From Mucilaginibacter sp. (lineage in GTDB: Bacteria > Bacteroidota > Bacteroidia > Sphingobacteriales > Sphingobacteriaceae), in NCBI RefSeq assembly GCF_025359345.1, contig NZ_JANYGQ010000020.1, positions 124,001 to 188,000 on the forward strand: 64,000 nucleotides of DNA, read 5' to 3'. The translations under genes were made by a program, and so were the position numbers. Positions 18,156 through 27,825 of the stretch are shown here, one piece after another. How positions within the stretch are numbered: the stretch's first letter is position 1; every line of letters starts with the position of its first letter. Under the pieces are notes generated by a model. That model was given only the letters and a program-made list of their open reading frames with translations, did not search any database and was not told the DNA's origin.

Positions 18156-18163
18156 CAAATTTA
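18156..18163 (-). promoter_or_regulatory. Bacteroidota -7 box for the 113-residue protein
   Basis: TAAATTTG on the minus strand, an exact TAnnTTTG match, 59 bases upstream of the start codon. Confidence 0.5.
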
Positions 18164-18314
18164 GCTACCTGTGGCCTGTGTTTTAGGTTTGTAGACCAAT
18201 CGATCGGTTATTATTGCATTATAATTTATAAAAATTCTCTAGGATTAAATTATTTACAAAATACCTAAACAAATTTTACATTTAACTGCTTGTGCTTATA
18301 TAAATTATCGCCCC

Positions 18315-20489
18315 ATGAAAAGCACAAAATCAGACATCTCCAAAAACAACAACCAAAAACAGGAAAACCTGGCGCTGCACAAAGAAGATAGCGCAGGACA
18401 GCCAATGACCACAAACACAGGTTTATTAGTTAACAACGACACAAGCAGCCTTAAAGCGGGCGAGCGCGGGCCTTCGTTATTAGAAGATTTTTACCTGCGT
18501 GAAAAAATTACTCATTTCGATCATGAGCGCATACCCGAACGCGTGGTGCACGCGCGGGGTGTTGCCGCCCATGGCTATTTCCAGGCTTATGATAGCTCAT
18601 TCAGTAAATATACCCAGGCAAAGTTTTTAACAGATCCCTCGCGAAAAACGCCTGTGTTTTTGCGATTTTCAACAGTTGCAGGCTCGCGTGGATCGAGCGA
18701 TTTAGCAAGGGATGTTCGGGGATTTTCAATAAAATTTTATACCGAGGAAGGAATTTTTGATATGGTAGGCAATAATATGCCGGTGTTTTTTATCCAGGAC
18801 GCCATTAAATTCCCCGATTTAATACATGCTGTAAAGCCTGAACCACATAACGAAATCCCGCAGGCTGCATCAGCACACGATACTTTTTGGGATTTTATCT
18901 CGCTGACACCGGAAGCCATGCACATGATAATGTGGGTTATGTCTGACCGGGCATTACCGCGTAGCTTGCGCATGATGGAAGGTTTTGGAGTACATACCTA
19001 TCGTTTTGTTAACGAAGAAGGTAAGGCTACGTTTGTAAAATTCCACTTTAAGCCGGCGCTGGGCGTACACTCGGTAGCGTGGGATGAGGCACAGAAGATA
19101 TCAGGCAAAGATCCCGATTTTCACCGCCGCGATTTGCACGAAGCCATTGAAGCAGGCGCGTACCCCGAATGGGAGTTTGGGGTACAGTTAGTTGCTCAGG
19201 AAGACGAGCATAAATTTGATTTCGACTTATTGGATCCGACCAAACTAATCCCCGAAGAGTTGGTGCCGGTACAGCCGATTGGTAAGTTGGTGCTTAACCG
19301 CAACCCTGATAATTATTTTGCTGAAACAGAGCAGGTGGCATTTCACCCGGGCCATGTTGTGCCGGGCATCGATTTTAGCAACGATCCGTTGTTGCAAGGG
19401 CGCCTGTTTTCGTATACTGATACGCAGCTTACTCGCCTTGGTGGCCCTAATTTCCAGGAAATACCAATTAACCGGCCGCTAAATACCGTTCATAACAACC
19501 AGCGCGACGGACACATGCGTCAGCAAATTAACCAGGGTAAAACAAGCTATCATCCAAATACCGTAGGCGGTGGCTGCCCTTTCCAGGCAATGATGAAAGA
19601 TGGCGGGTTTAAACACTTCGAGGAGCGGGTTGAGGGTAGCAAAATTCGCGCCCGCAGCAAAAGCTTTATGGATTTTTTTAGCCAGGCTACCATGTTTTTT
19701 AACAGTATGAGCGAGGCCGAACAAAGCCACTTGATCGATGCACTTCGTTTTGAGTTGGGAAAAGTTGATATCCAGGACATCCGCAACCGCGTGGTTGGCT
19801 TGCTGACTTTTGTCGATAAAACGTTGGCCAAACGCGTAGCCGAAGGCTTGGGTATGGAAGTGCCGGAACCGCAGCAGCCCATAAACCACCAGTTGGGCGC
19901 CGACGACAATCCGAAGGATTACGAGCCGGTGTTTAAAAAGCCTGCTGTAGAAAAATCTGCGGCTTTAAGTATGGCTAACACAGCAAAAGATTCGATAAAG
20001 ACGAGGCAGGTTGCCTTCCTTGCGGCTGATGGCGTGGATGCCAATTCATTGGCATCTGTAAAAAAAGCCCTGGAAGCCGAAGGAGCAGTGGTACGGGTTG
20101 TAGCGCCACATAACGGCTTTATTAAAGATTCGGCCGGTAAACAAATTAAAGTTGATCAAAGCTTTTTAACGGCTGCTTCAGTTTTAGTAGACGCAGTTTA
20201 CGTACCTGCCGGCCAAAAAAGTGTTACCGCCCTTTTAAACGAGCCGGATGCCATTCATTTTATAAATGAAGCCTATCGCCATTGTAAACCAATAGCTGCC
20301 GATGGTGAGGGCGCTGATCTGATTAAAGCCACCTACGTTGGGACCAAACTGAACATAAAGGCCGGCAATGACGCCGTTGCCGGAGTTGTCATAGGAAATG
20401 CCGGTAATGATTTATCTGCGGCCTTTATTGATGCTATAAAGCAACACCGCTTTTGGCAGCGTGAGAAAAAGGACAAGATACCAGCCTAA
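18315..20489 (+). CDS. katE: Large-subunit monofunctional catalase (HPII type)
   Basis: A 724-residue clade 2 catalase that breaks down hydrogen peroxide. Catalytic His is H79 (ERVVHARG), the conserved Asn lies in VGNNMPVFF (151-159), and the heme-ligand Tyr is Y367 in [22 protein letters not shown] and [11 protein letters not shown] are textbook catalase blocks. As in HPII, the C-terminus (about 560-720) carries a DJ-1/PfpI-like flavodoxin domain ([23 protein letters not shown]). The N-terminal extension is Asn/Gln/Lys-rich. Monocistronic, ended by a shared terminator. Confidence 0.96.
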   Translation: MKSTKSDISKNNNQKQENLALHKEDSAGQPMTTNTGLLVNNDTSSLKAGERGPSLLEDFYLREKITHFDHERIPERVVHARGVAAHGYFQAYDSSFSKYTQAKFLTDPSRKTPVFLRFSTVAGSRGSSDLARDVRGFSIKFYTEEGIFDMVGNNMPVFFIQDAIKFPDLIHAVKPEPHNEIPQAASAHDTFWDFISLTPEAMHMIMWVMSDRALPRSLRMMEGFGVHTYRFVNEEGKATFVKFHFKPALGVHSVAWDEAQKISGKDPDFHRRDLHEAIEAGAYPEWEFGVQLVAQEDEHKFDFDLLDPTKLIPEELVPVQPIGKLVLNRNPDNYFAETEQVAFHPGHVVPGIDFSNDPLLQGRLFSYTDTQLTRLGGPNFQEIPINRPLNTVHNNQRDGHMRQQINQGKTSYHPNTVGGGCPFQAMMKDGGFKHFEERVEGSKIRARSKSFMDFFSQATMFFNSMSEAEQSHLIDALRFELGKVDIQDIRNRVVGLLTFVDKTLAKRVAEGLGMEVPEPQQPINHQLGADDNPKDYEPVFKKPAVEKSAALSMANTAKDSIKTRQVAFLAADGVDANSLASVKKALEAEGAVVRVVAPHNGFIKDSAGKQIKVDQSFLTAASVLVDAVYVPAGQKSVTALLNEPDAIHFINEAYRHCKPIAADGEGADLIKATYVGTKLNIKAGNDAVAGVVIGNAGNDLSAAFIDAIKQHRFWQREKKDKIPA

Positions 20490-20493
20490 AGCA

Positions 20494-20530
20494 AAAGGGC
20501 AGACTGATATTCGTTATCAGTCGGCCCTTT
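20494..20530. terminator. Bidirectional terminator between convergent genes
   Basis: AAAGGGC...GACTGATA pairs with TATCAGTC...GCCCTTT around a TTCG loop. It lies between the converging katE and TonB-receptor genes and has A/T runs on both flanks. Confidence 0.8.
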
Positions 20531-20558
20531 GTTAATTACAGTTGATGGTTCTTAAATT

Positions 20559-22919
20559 CTAAAAATTAGCCCTCAAAGTTACCCCATATGTCCTTGGGTT
20601 ACCCAGGTGGGTCGCGCCAAAATCATAAGCGTAATCAATGTAGGTTTTATTGGCAAGGTTGTGTCCCCAAACAAACACCTCGTAGTTTTTAAGGCTTACA
20701 CCTGCGCGGGCGTTAAAAATGTTGTAAGCTTTTTGTTCAATCTGGTTAGCTAAATCAAAATATTGCTTGCCAAGGTAACGCCACTCGCCGCGGGCTACCA
20801 GGCGGGTTGTGTGGGTATTGTCAAGCTCGTAAGCATATTGGAGGGCAAGCATTGAGGTTACTTCCGGCGTATAGACCTGGTGATTGCCTTGTAAGTTTAC
20901 TGCGTTGCCGTTGCTAGCCACCAGCAGGTCCTTGTAACGGGCGTGGGTGTAGCCAAAATTATAATCTACATCCAAACCTTTAAATAAAGTAGCGGCAATT
21001 TCGGCTTCAATACCTTTGCTTTGCAGCTTGCCGGCGTTTTTGGTTACGGTAATGGCATCAGGCAGTACCAGTGTTGGCACCTGGGCATTGTTTACAAAAG
21101 TGTAAAACGCAGCAATGTTTAATCTTACCCTTTTATTAAATAGCGTGTTTTTTGAACCGATTTCGTAATTATCACTGTATTCAGGTTTGTAGGCATAAAG
21201 CGGGGGCTGCGATGGATCGGAGCCTAATTGACTGATTCCACCTGCGCGAAAACCACGACTATAGCTTGCAAACAGGTTGTTATTTTCAGATACATGGTAA
21301 GCCACGGTTAACTTCGGCGTAAATGCTTTGAAGTTTGCTTTTGATGAGGTATCGGCCTGGGTTACCATTATATCGCCGCCATCAGGTTGGAATTCTCCTT
21401 TAACTTCTTCTTTTTTGTGCTCTAAGTCATAACGCAGGCCCGCGGTAATATCCCATTGTGGATTGATTGTATAAACAACCTGCCCAAACGCAGCAAAGCC
21501 ATAGTTGTGCTCAATATTGGTATTGATGCTGGTAAAGTCGGGAAATGGGGCGCCTACAGCAGCAGCGTCTGCACCGAAATGCGTGCCTGTTTTTGTAGGG
21601 GCGCTGCGGTAAAATCCATAAAGGCCGGCGGTCCATTTTAACGGCGACAGCGACGATGCGGGCGAACTAAACCTGAATTCCTGGGTGCCAACTTTAACAT
21701 CGTTCCAGTTGCTGCCGTAATTATTAATTAATGATACAGCATCGATAGGAGAGAAGTCGCCGTCGATAGGCGTGGTGTAGTACCGGTAGTTTTTCTGGTA
21801 CGATGTTACCGATGTAAAGTTAAAACCGCTTCCTGCATAATTTGCAGATAACGAAGCATTGAAAATGTTATCGATAATTTTTGTTGTGGCATTTTGGTCA
21901 ACCTTGAACGGATTGCTTATCGCATCGGCAGGGTTGCCGGCTAGCGTGAACGGGCCGTTGTTGCGGTTTTCGTAATTCTTAACATTTAAGGTAAATGTCA
22001 GCTTTTCGTTTGCTAAAAACTTTAAGTAATAATTGCCTAGAAAATAGTGTTGTTTATCAAATTTGGTGTTATTAAACTCGTTGGTGTAAAAACCGTTAAA
22101 GCCAGAATAAACACCGGCAACACCCAAAAATAACTTATCCTTTATCAGCGGTGCGCGTAAGCCCAGGCTGTAACGTTGTTCGCCGTAGTTGCCAAACTCT
22201 GCTTCGGCAAAGCCGCTGGTTTGGTTTGATGGCTTTTTGGTAATTACGTTAATAACGCCACCCAAAGCATTGCGGCCATATAAAGTTCCCTGAGGGCCAC
22301 GTAAAACCTCGATGCGTTCTACATCAAAAAGCTGCGGTATATAGGTATCCAGGCTAAACTGGTTTATACCATCAATGTACGTTACCACGGCAGGGTCGTA
22401 TGATGTAGTTGCGATACCGCGTAAACCGGTAACGTTGCGGTTGTCACCCGGACCGGCCGAGTACAGGTTAGGCACAATGCCGGTTATATCTTTCAGATTT
22501 TGCAGGTGATACGCCTGCACATCATTTGCCGAAAGGGTTGACACGCTTACCGGCACCTGCTGCAATTGTTCTTCACGCTTTTGAGCGGTGATAACTACTT
22601 CATCCAGTTGTTTACCGGCATCCTGTAGGTTTATGTTGAAGAGTTGGCCTTTACCGCTTACGCTAATAACCTGGCTGCGCTCAGCATAGGCTTTGCTGGT
22701 AATATGTAGTGTGTAAGTACCCTGCGGAATATTGTTAATAGCAAACTCGCCTTTAGCATTGGTAACCGTGCTGTAATTGGTGTTAAGTAATGCTACAGAT
22801 GCACCGGCAACCGGTTGCGAATTGGCGTTGTTAACAACACCCGAAATAGAAGAACGATTTTGTGCGATTGCCTGGCAATAAATAGCCAGGGTAAAAAATA
22901 GGAGAAGTAATTTTTTCAT
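20559..22919 (-). CDS. TonB-dependent outer membrane receptor
   Basis: A 786-residue receptor of the classical (non-SusC) type. Signal peptide (LLLLFFTLAIYCQAIAQ), carboxypeptidase-regulatory-like domain at about 23-100 (SSISGVVNNANSQPVAGASVALL), TonB-box region LDEVVITAQKREEQLQQVPVS, plug with RGPQGTLYGRNALGGVINVITKKPSN, and a barrel ending in YGVTLRANF. The overall look is that of the FyuA/siderophore-like group widespread in Bacteroidota and Sphingomonads. No SusD partner or siderophore gene is adjacent, so the ligand is open. Confidence 0.92.
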   Translation of the reverse strand: MKKLLLLFFTLAIYCQAIAQNRSSISGVVNNANSQPVAGASVALLNTNYSTVTNAKGEFAINNIPQGTYTLHITSKAYAERSQVISVSGKGQLFNINLQDAGKQLDEVVITAQKREEQLQQVPVSVSTLSANDVQAYHLQNLKDITGIVPNLYSAGPGDNRNVTGLRGIATTSYDPAVVTYIDGINQFSLDTYIPQLFDVERIEVLRGPQGTLYGRNALGGVINVITKKPSNQTSGFAEAEFGNYGEQRYSLGLRAPLIKDKLFLGVAGVYSGFNGFYTNEFNNTKFDKQHYFLGNYYLKFLANEKLTFTLNVKNYENRNNGPFTLAGNPADAISNPFKVDQNATTKIIDNIFNASLSANYAGSGFNFTSVTSYQKNYRYYTTPIDGDFSPIDAVSLINNYGSNWNDVKVGTQEFRFSSPASSLSPLKWTAGLYGFYRSAPTKTGTHFGADAAAVGAPFPDFTSINTNIEHNYGFAAFGQVVYTINPQWDITAGLRYDLEHKKEEVKGEFQPDGGDIMVTQADTSSKANFKAFTPKLTVAYHVSENNNLFASYSRGFRAGGISQLGSDPSQPPLYAYKPEYSDNYEIGSKNTLFNKRVRLNIAAFYTFVNNAQVPTLVLPDAITVTKNAGKLQSKGIEAEIAATLFKGLDVDYNFGYTHARYKDLLVASNGNAVNLQGNHQVYTPEVTSMLALQYAYELDNTHTTRLVARGEWRYLGKQYFDLANQIEQKAYNIFNARAGVSLKNYEVFVWGHNLANKTYIDYAYDFGATHLGNPRTYGVTLRANF

Positions 22920-22951
22920 CAGAAAATTAGAACAAATAGTGTAACGTGCGG

Positions 22952-22959
22952 CAAATTTA
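22952..22959 (-). promoter_or_regulatory. Bacteroidota -7 box for the TonB receptor
   Basis: TAAATTTG on the minus strand, an exact TAnnTTTG match 32 bases before the start codon at 22919. Confidence 0.6.
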
Positions 22960-22980
22960 GCAACACTACGGTGGATAAAT

Positions 22981-23016
22981 AAAAAAGCAGGATAATTATT
23001 ACTAACTACCCTGCTT
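22981..23016 (-). terminator. Terminator after the ThuA-dehydrogenase fusion gene
   Basis: On the minus strand AAGCAGGGTAGTT pairs with the ATAATTATCCTGCTT side (core GCAGG/CCTGC) and a TTTTTT run follows. Confidence 0.7.
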
Positions 23017-23033
23017 ACGGTTTTTTGCTGGTT

Positions 23034-25694
23034 TTATTGTTTAAGCGACAAAATCCAGCTGATTATTTTTTGTGCGTCAGCTTGTTTAAGGGCAGGGTGA
23101 GCCGGCATTGATACATCACCCCAAACTCCTGTTCCGCCTTCTCTTACTTTTTGGGTGAGGTGGGCCATTGAAGCCTTATTGTTTGGATATTTTTTTGCAA
23201 CATCTGTAAATGCCGGGCCAATAGATTTTTCACTAACCTTGTGGCAGGTTTTGCAGTCAAGCGTAAGCATTAAAGCTTTGCCCGGGCTGTTTGCATTCAG
23301 ATTGCCCAGGTTTGATACCATGCTACCGGGCATAATGTTAACCTGCTTACTTTTTACAGTTGCTGCCTGGTCGTCGGTTACATCAACAGTAGCATTGAAA
23401 TTTCCTTTTTTGATATAGGTGTAAGTAAGTCTCGGTACGGCAGTCTTTTTGGTTACTCCATTGCCTAAATCCCAGCTATAGGTCATTTTGTCGCCTTCAG
23501 GGTCTTTAGCTTTAACGGTAAAAGTTACGGTTAACGGTAAAGCGCCAAAGGTCTTGTTGGCAGTTACACCGGCAATATCTGGTGCACGGTTACCACGCAG
23601 GTAATCAATCCTTGACAAACCGGCGTCGGCGTTTTTGGTGAACCAGCCGCTGCCATATTCCAGCATATAAAACCTGCCATCCGGACCGGTTTCCATATCA
23701 ATGGCCGAGGCGAATTTCAAGGTTGGCACAAATGGTTCCATCTTGTCGAAATCGCCATTGGCCTGCAAAGTGATGGCTTTTATCCAACCGCGTATCCAAT
23801 CGTACATAATAACTTTATTGTTATAATAGTCAGGGAAACGGGTGGCTTTCGGATACATTTCGTTATGATAAATAGGCCCCGCCATAGTGGTACGACCGCC
23901 GGATCCCACTTCAGGGAAATCAGTTGAGGCAGCGTAAGGGTACCATATCATTGCAGGTTGCGCTGGTGGTAGTTCGCGCAGGCCTGTATTGTTTTTTGAG
24001 TCGTTTATCGGGTGCGCCGGGTCAAATGCAGCGCCTGATTTACCGGTAGCATAATCGTAAGCACGGTAAGGGATATTATTCCCTATAAAAAATGGCCAGC
24101 CGAAAAAGCCTGCCTGGCGAGCCTGGTTAAATTCGTCGTAACCACGGGGTCCCCTGGTCTCAAGGCTGTCCTTATTGGCATCGGGTCCAACTTCACCCCA
24201 GTATAACCAGTTTGTTTTTTTGTCGACAGCAATACGGTAAGGGTTCCTGTCGCCCATTACAAAAATTTCGGGACGGGTATCTGGCGTTCCTGGTTTAAAT
24301 AAGTTTCCTTCGGGGATATCGTAAGTGCCATCAGGCTTCATTTTTATCCTTAGGATTTTACCACGCAAATCGTTGGTATTGCCAGCCGAACGGCGCGAAT
24401 CGTGGTTTTGTAATCCCGGACGGTCATCAAGCGGGGCAAAAGCATGCGTGTTATAAGGCGGCCTGCCGGGCTCATCAAACGGAGTTGAATTATCACCGGT
24501 AGAAAGAAATAGCATGTTATCCTGGCCAAAGGCAATTGAACCACCGGTGTGGCAGCAAATTTCGCGCTGCGAGTAAAGCTGCAGTACTATTTTTTCTGTT
24601 TTGTTGTCGATGGTATCGTTTACAAAAGTAAATCGTGATAAACGGTTTACACTGGTATCAGTCGGGCTATAATAAATATAAACGTAGTGGTTATCCTTAA
24701 AATTGGGGTCGGCCTGTATACCTAAAACACCTTCTTCGGCATTTACACCTTTGGTATGCGTTTTAAAGTATGCATTTAAAAAACCGGCCTGTTTAATTGT
24801 CTTTGTATCGTTTTTGTAAAGCATTATTTCGCCGCGGCGCTGGGTAATCAGCACATCAAGGTTCGGTAATACGGTAAGCTCGGTTGGCTCATAAAAAGTG
24901 CCTGTAACCAGCTGGGTTTTTGCAAAGCGGTTATCTTCGGGTACGCGTTCTGTAGTTACCTTGCCATAGTTAAGCTTTACATGATCGCCAATGGCATATT
25001 TAATGCCGCCTAAAATGTGCTTTAAGTAAAGTGGGTCGCTGTACGATTCGTCGGTATGGCCCAGCTCGGTGTACCAGGCACGGCCCCCTTCAAAACTATG
25101 GTACCATGCCATCGGATGGTTTGCGCCATTGATGCCGCCTTTATAGCTGGTTTCATCAATGGTGATAAGCACATGCATATCTTTTATCAAATCCTTGTAG
25201 TTGTACCATTCGTCTTTGCGTTTCCACTCGGCAGGCAAATGTTTGGTTGAGATGTGCGTACGGTCAACAACATGCAGCACGGCTTCCTGCTGTGCAGGGT
25301 GGCTCACGAAGTAACCGCCTACCAACCGACCGTACCAGTGCCAATCATACTCGGCATCAGCAGCAGCGTGTATACCTACGTAACCACCGCCGGCTTGTAT
25401 GTAACGTTCAAAGTCGTTACGCTCAACAGCAGTGAGCAGGGGACCAGTTGTGCTTAAAAATACTACTGCACTGTATTTTTTCAGGTTGCTTTCAACAAAC
25501 TTTTTATCGTCTGATGTGGTATCAACAGCAAAGCCGTTTTCCTTGCCAAGTTTTATAATGGCATCTACACCCAATGGTATTGACGCATGGTGAAAACCGG
25601 CAGTTTTGGTGAAAACCAGGACTTTGGGCTTTATGGGAGCAAAACCCAAAGACAGAAGTGGAACAAATAGGAGTAAAATAAATTTAAGGCGCAT
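23034..25694 (-). CDS. ThuA - PQQ-type sugar dehydrogenase - PKD - cytochrome c fusion
   Basis: An 886-residue exported multidomain protein. After the signal peptide comes a ThuA-like domain (about 24-235: VLVFTKTAGFHHASIPLGVDAI, GGGYVGIHAAAD), then a glucose/sorbosone dehydrogenase-type six-bladed propeller (about 260-700: EPTELTVLPNLDVLITQRRG, DLRGKILRIK, GDRNPYRIAVD), a PKD domain (about 705-790: DPEGDKMTYSWDLGNG) and a class I cytochrome c. The heme site is CKTCH at 814-818 with M863 (VSMPAHP) as likely axial ligand. This suggests periplasmic oxidation of a sugar or glycoside with electrons passed internally to heme. Expression seems monocistronic. Confidence 0.9.
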   Translation of the reverse strand: MRLKFILLLFVPLLSLGFAPIKPKVLVFTKTAGFHHASIPLGVDAIIKLGKENGFAVDTTSDDKKFVESNLKKYSAVVFLSTTGPLLTAVERNDFERYIQAGGGYVGIHAAADAEYDWHWYGRLVGGYFVSHPAQQEAVLHVVDRTHISTKHLPAEWKRKDEWYNYKDLIKDMHVLITIDETSYKGGINGANHPMAWYHSFEGGRAWYTELGHTDESYSDPLYLKHILGGIKYAIGDHVKLNYGKVTTERVPEDNRFAKTQLVTGTFYEPTELTVLPNLDVLITQRRGEIMLYKNDTKTIKQAGFLNAYFKTHTKGVNAEEGVLGIQADPNFKDNHYVYIYYSPTDTSVNRLSRFTFVNDTIDNKTEKIVLQLYSQREICCHTGGSIAFGQDNMLFLSTGDNSTPFDEPGRPPYNTHAFAPLDDRPGLQNHDSRRSAGNTNDLRGKILRIKMKPDGTYDIPEGNLFKPGTPDTRPEIFVMGDRNPYRIAVDKKTNWLYWGEVGPDANKDSLETRGPRGYDEFNQARQAGFFGWPFFIGNNIPYRAYDYATGKSGAAFDPAHPINDSKNNTGLRELPPAQPAMIWYPYAASTDFPEVGSGGRTTMAGPIYHNEMYPKATRFPDYYNNKVIMYDWIRGWIKAITLQANGDFDKMEPFVPTLKFASAIDMETGPDGRFYMLEYGSGWFTKNADAGLSRIDYLRGNRAPDIAGVTANKTFGALPLTVTFTVKAKDPEGDKMTYSWDLGNGVTKKTAVPRLTYTYIKKGNFNATVDVTDDQAATVKSKQVNIMPGSMVSNLGNLNANSPGKALMLTLDCKTCHKVSEKSIGPAFTDVAKKYPNNKASMAHLTQKVREGGTGVWGDVSMPAHPALKQADAQKIISWILSLKQ

Positions 25695-25967
25695 TGACTT
25701 ATTGTTTAATGATGAAAATTGTCGGTATTTATTGTTGGTTTTACGGCACGTAATTTAGGTAAAAAACGGTTAAAAAATCTGTTTAAAGCCAAAATGAGAC
25801 TTAATTGTTACCAATACACCAATTAGTTGTATTTTTTGAGAAAAACACAAAGAAAAGGTGTGTCTTATTGACACATTGATATCGCGGACGTAGTAATTGG
25901 AGTGAAAAATGCCATTATGTTAACGGCCAGGTTTTTTAATGCGACCTAAGATGCTCCTATTCGGAAA

Positions 25968-26417
25968 TCATCCCCTCAACTTATCCAGCAAATCGCTCAA
26001 TTGCCCGGCTTCTTCTTCGGTCAGGTTATCTTTGAGGAATTCTTTTATTTTAAATTCTTCGTCCATTATGGCGAGCGTTTTAAGGCCTTGTTCGCTTATG
26101 CGGATGTCGACGGCGCGGCGGTCTTTGGTGTTGGTGCAGCGTGAAACAAGGCCTTTTTGCACTAGCCTGTCAACAATACGCGATGCGTCCGACATTTTAT
26201 CAATCATTCTTTCTTTCAGCAGGTTTACTGTGGCTGGGTTTGGATATTGGCCCCGTAGAATGCGGAGAATATTGAATTGTTGAATTGTAATGTTATTTTT
26301 TTCGAACAATGAACGGGTCTCATTATTTACCCAGTTATAGGTGTATGAAAGATTAATAACTGCTTTGTGATAGTTATTTTCAAATTTGCTGCTTTGTATT
26401 TCGTCGTCTATGCGCAT
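25968..26417 (-). CDS. MarR-family transcriptional regulator
   Basis: A 149-residue winged-helix MarR regulator: ITIQQFNILRILRGQYPNPATV, then recognition helix MIDKMSDASRIVDRLVQKGLV, and the wing CTNTKDRRAVDIRISEQG. A longer reading from 26510 would add 31 residues (LDSWLLILESWLL...) translated entirely from a CAAGAATC-type repeat array, so the start is placed at ATG 26417 (MRIDDE). Its target is unknown. Confidence 0.88.
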   Translation of the reverse strand: MRIDDEIQSSKFENNYHKAVINLSYTYNWVNNETRSLFEKNNITIQQFNILRILRGQYPNPATVNLLKERMIDKMSDASRIVDRLVQKGLVSRCTNTKDRRAVDIRISEQGLKTLAIMDEEFKIKEFLKDNLTEEEAGQLSDLLDKLRG

Positions 26418-26433
26418 AGGCTTAATATTAATC

Positions 26434-26612
26434 GGAACCAGGAACCAGGACCAAGAGCCAAGAATCAAGAGCCAAGATTCAAGAATCAAGAGCCAAGAAT
26501 CAAGAGCCAAGAACCAAAATGAAGAGAAAATTAAGTGACAAGACTACTCTGTTTTAACACTACCCTAACCAAGGCCGTATCTTGGCTCTTGATTCTTGGA
26601 TCTTGACTCTTT
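26434..26612. repeat. Inverted pair of CAAGAATCAAGAGC tandem arrays
   Basis: The left arm (26434-26516) holds about eleven 7-base units of the type CAAGAGC/CAAGAAT/CAAGATT; the right arm (about 26578-26612) is the complement type (CTTGGCTCTTGATTCTTGG). About 60 bases lie between. The left arm is the longest array of this family in the window and is open in the frame of the MarR gene. Confidence 0.85.
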
Positions 26613-26634
26613 TTCTCATTACAAATATCTTTAA

Positions 26635-26793
26635 TTATTTCTTAACATCAGTAGCCTGCTTTGGTTTTCCGAAATCCCAGGGGCAGTTAAGGCACTTGTT
26701 TTTGCAGCAATAGCCGCGTTTAAGATGGTATTCTTTGGTGAAAACAAAATTGCCATCTTCATTTATATAATAATCAACGCCTTCTACCAGCAT
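26635..26793 (-). CDS. Small DUF5522-like cysteine protein
   Basis: A 52-residue protein beginning MLVEGVDYYINEDGNFVFTK and containing GYCCKNKCLNCPWDFGKPK, the four-cysteine CCxNxCxxCPW motif of DUF5522. The cysteines suggest a small metal or iron-sulfur site, unproven. It starts one base after the stop of the MBL-fold nuclease gene (TGA-T-ATG), so the two are translationally coupled. Confidence 0.8.
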   Translation of the reverse strand: MLVEGVDYYINEDGNFVFTKEYHLKRGYCCKNKCLNCPWDFGKPKQATDVKK

Positions 26794-26794
26794 A

Positions 26795-27733
26795 TCAATT
26801 TAAAATTTTTACAGCGATATCATCGCCAAAATATTTTTCAAGGTGTTTGCCATTGCCGTGCAGTGTCCATATTTGTTTGGGGTCAACATTTTTAACCGCT
26901 TGCAAAATGTCGTCCCAATCCACATGATCCGATATAAATAACGTGTCCTGTTTATTTACCTGCAAATTTTTCCAGCCCGATGCGAATAAACGCTTTACAC
27001 CAGTTGCCCTTATATAACTGTCAAAGGTAAACGGCGGAACGATGTAAACAAATTCTTCCTGGCTTTTCATCAGTTTGCGACCGTAAATTTCGTGCTTCCC
27101 TAGAGTTATCCCCATTTTTTGATAGATGGCATTAATCGGCATGATCCGGTGGTGTACCAAAATCTTTTTTTGCGGTGCGTGCTCACTTATCATGTTTATT
27201 AAGCGCTGGCTTTTGCCGAGGCCGTAGGCGCCAAGTAAAATATTAAGCTTAATATCGTTCAGTTTTTTGATCTCCTCAACCGGATCCGGATGCAAAATGG
27301 CAGGGTCGGCAAAGGTGCTCTCGGTAATCAGTACGTCGGCATTAACCCATTCAATAGGTTCGCAGGTTGTGTCAGGTTGTACTTTGTAGTCGCCGGTATA
27401 TAAATATTTGATGCCCTGGTATTCCATTAAAACCTGTGCAGAGCCCAGCATATGCCCCGCCGAAACGAAGGTTATTTGAACCCCGCCAACCTTAAATGCG
27501 GAATGGTAACCTGCAATATTAAAAATCTTACCTGCATTTTTACTATGGCGCAGCTTCATAAATGCATGAGTTGCTTCGGTACAAAATATGTTGGTATTGC
27601 CCGGCAATGCGTGGTCGGCGTGGGCGTGAGATATTACTGCATTTGTAACCGGTAATTGCGGGTCTAAATAAAAGTCACCGTATTTGCAGTAAAGGCCGTT
27701 GGGGTTGAAAATAAGAAAATCGTCTAATATCAT
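26795..27733 (-). CDS. MBL-fold exonuclease-like protein (CPSF/SNM1-type)
   Basis: A 312-residue metallo-beta-lactamase-fold protein. HAHADH motif at about 35-41 (ISHAHADHALPG) and later His/Asp ligands (SAGHMLGSAQ, YTGDYK, ISDHVDWDD) build a two-metal nuclease site. It looks like the bacterial 'ligase-associated DNA exonuclease' group, but no ATP-dependent DNA ligase is adjacent. It is coupled to the DUF5522 gene. Its start codon borders a TCATTGAG-type repeat array, which also holds the region where a promoter would be expected. Confidence 0.8.
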   Translation of the reverse strand: MILDDFLIFNPNGLYCKYGDFYLDPQLPVTNAVISHAHADHALPGNTNIFCTEATHAFMKLRHSKNAGKIFNIAGYHSAFKVGGVQITFVSAGHMLGSAQVLMEYQGIKYLYTGDYKVQPDTTCEPIEWVNADVLITESTFADPAILHPDPVEEIKKLNDIKLNILLGAYGLGKSQRLINMISEHAPQKKILVHHRIMPINAIYQKMGITLGKHEIYGRKLMKSQEEFVYIVPPFTFDSYIRATGVKRLFASGWKNLQVNKQDTLFISDHVDWDDILQAVKNVDPKQIWTLHGNGKHLEKYFGDDIAVKILN

Positions 27734-27825
27734 TAGGTCATTGAGTCATTAGGTCATTGAGTCATTTTTTTGTATGTGGGTCTTAAGAGGTAAATTCAAT
27801 GACCTAATGACCCAATGACAAAAAT
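27732..27825. repeat. Gene-less inverted pair of TCATTGAGTCATTAGG arrays
   Basis: The left arm (27732-27768) has four 8-base units (GTCATTGA/GTCATTAG), the right arm (27797-27825) three complementary units (CAATGACCTAATGACCC). Only about 28 bases separate them. The left arm touches the start codon of the MBL gene and the right arm encodes the last residues and stop codon of coaE. This is the same family as the pair enclosing the four-helix-bundle gene at 59.2-59.7 kb. Confidence 0.88.

Noticed and set aside
20559..22919. Siderophore biosynthesis/uptake locus
   Set aside because: Only the receptor is present; no synthesis, ABC or reductase genes are nearby.
26418..26510. Hydrophobic N-terminal extension of the MarR regulator (LDSWLLILESWLL)
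   Set aside because: It is a translation of the tandem repeat array; the regulator is complete from ATG 26417.
26434..26516. CRISPR-like regular repeats
   Set aside because: Units are 7 bases, directly adjacent and without spacers; no cas genes are present. It is a tandem array, not a CRISPR.
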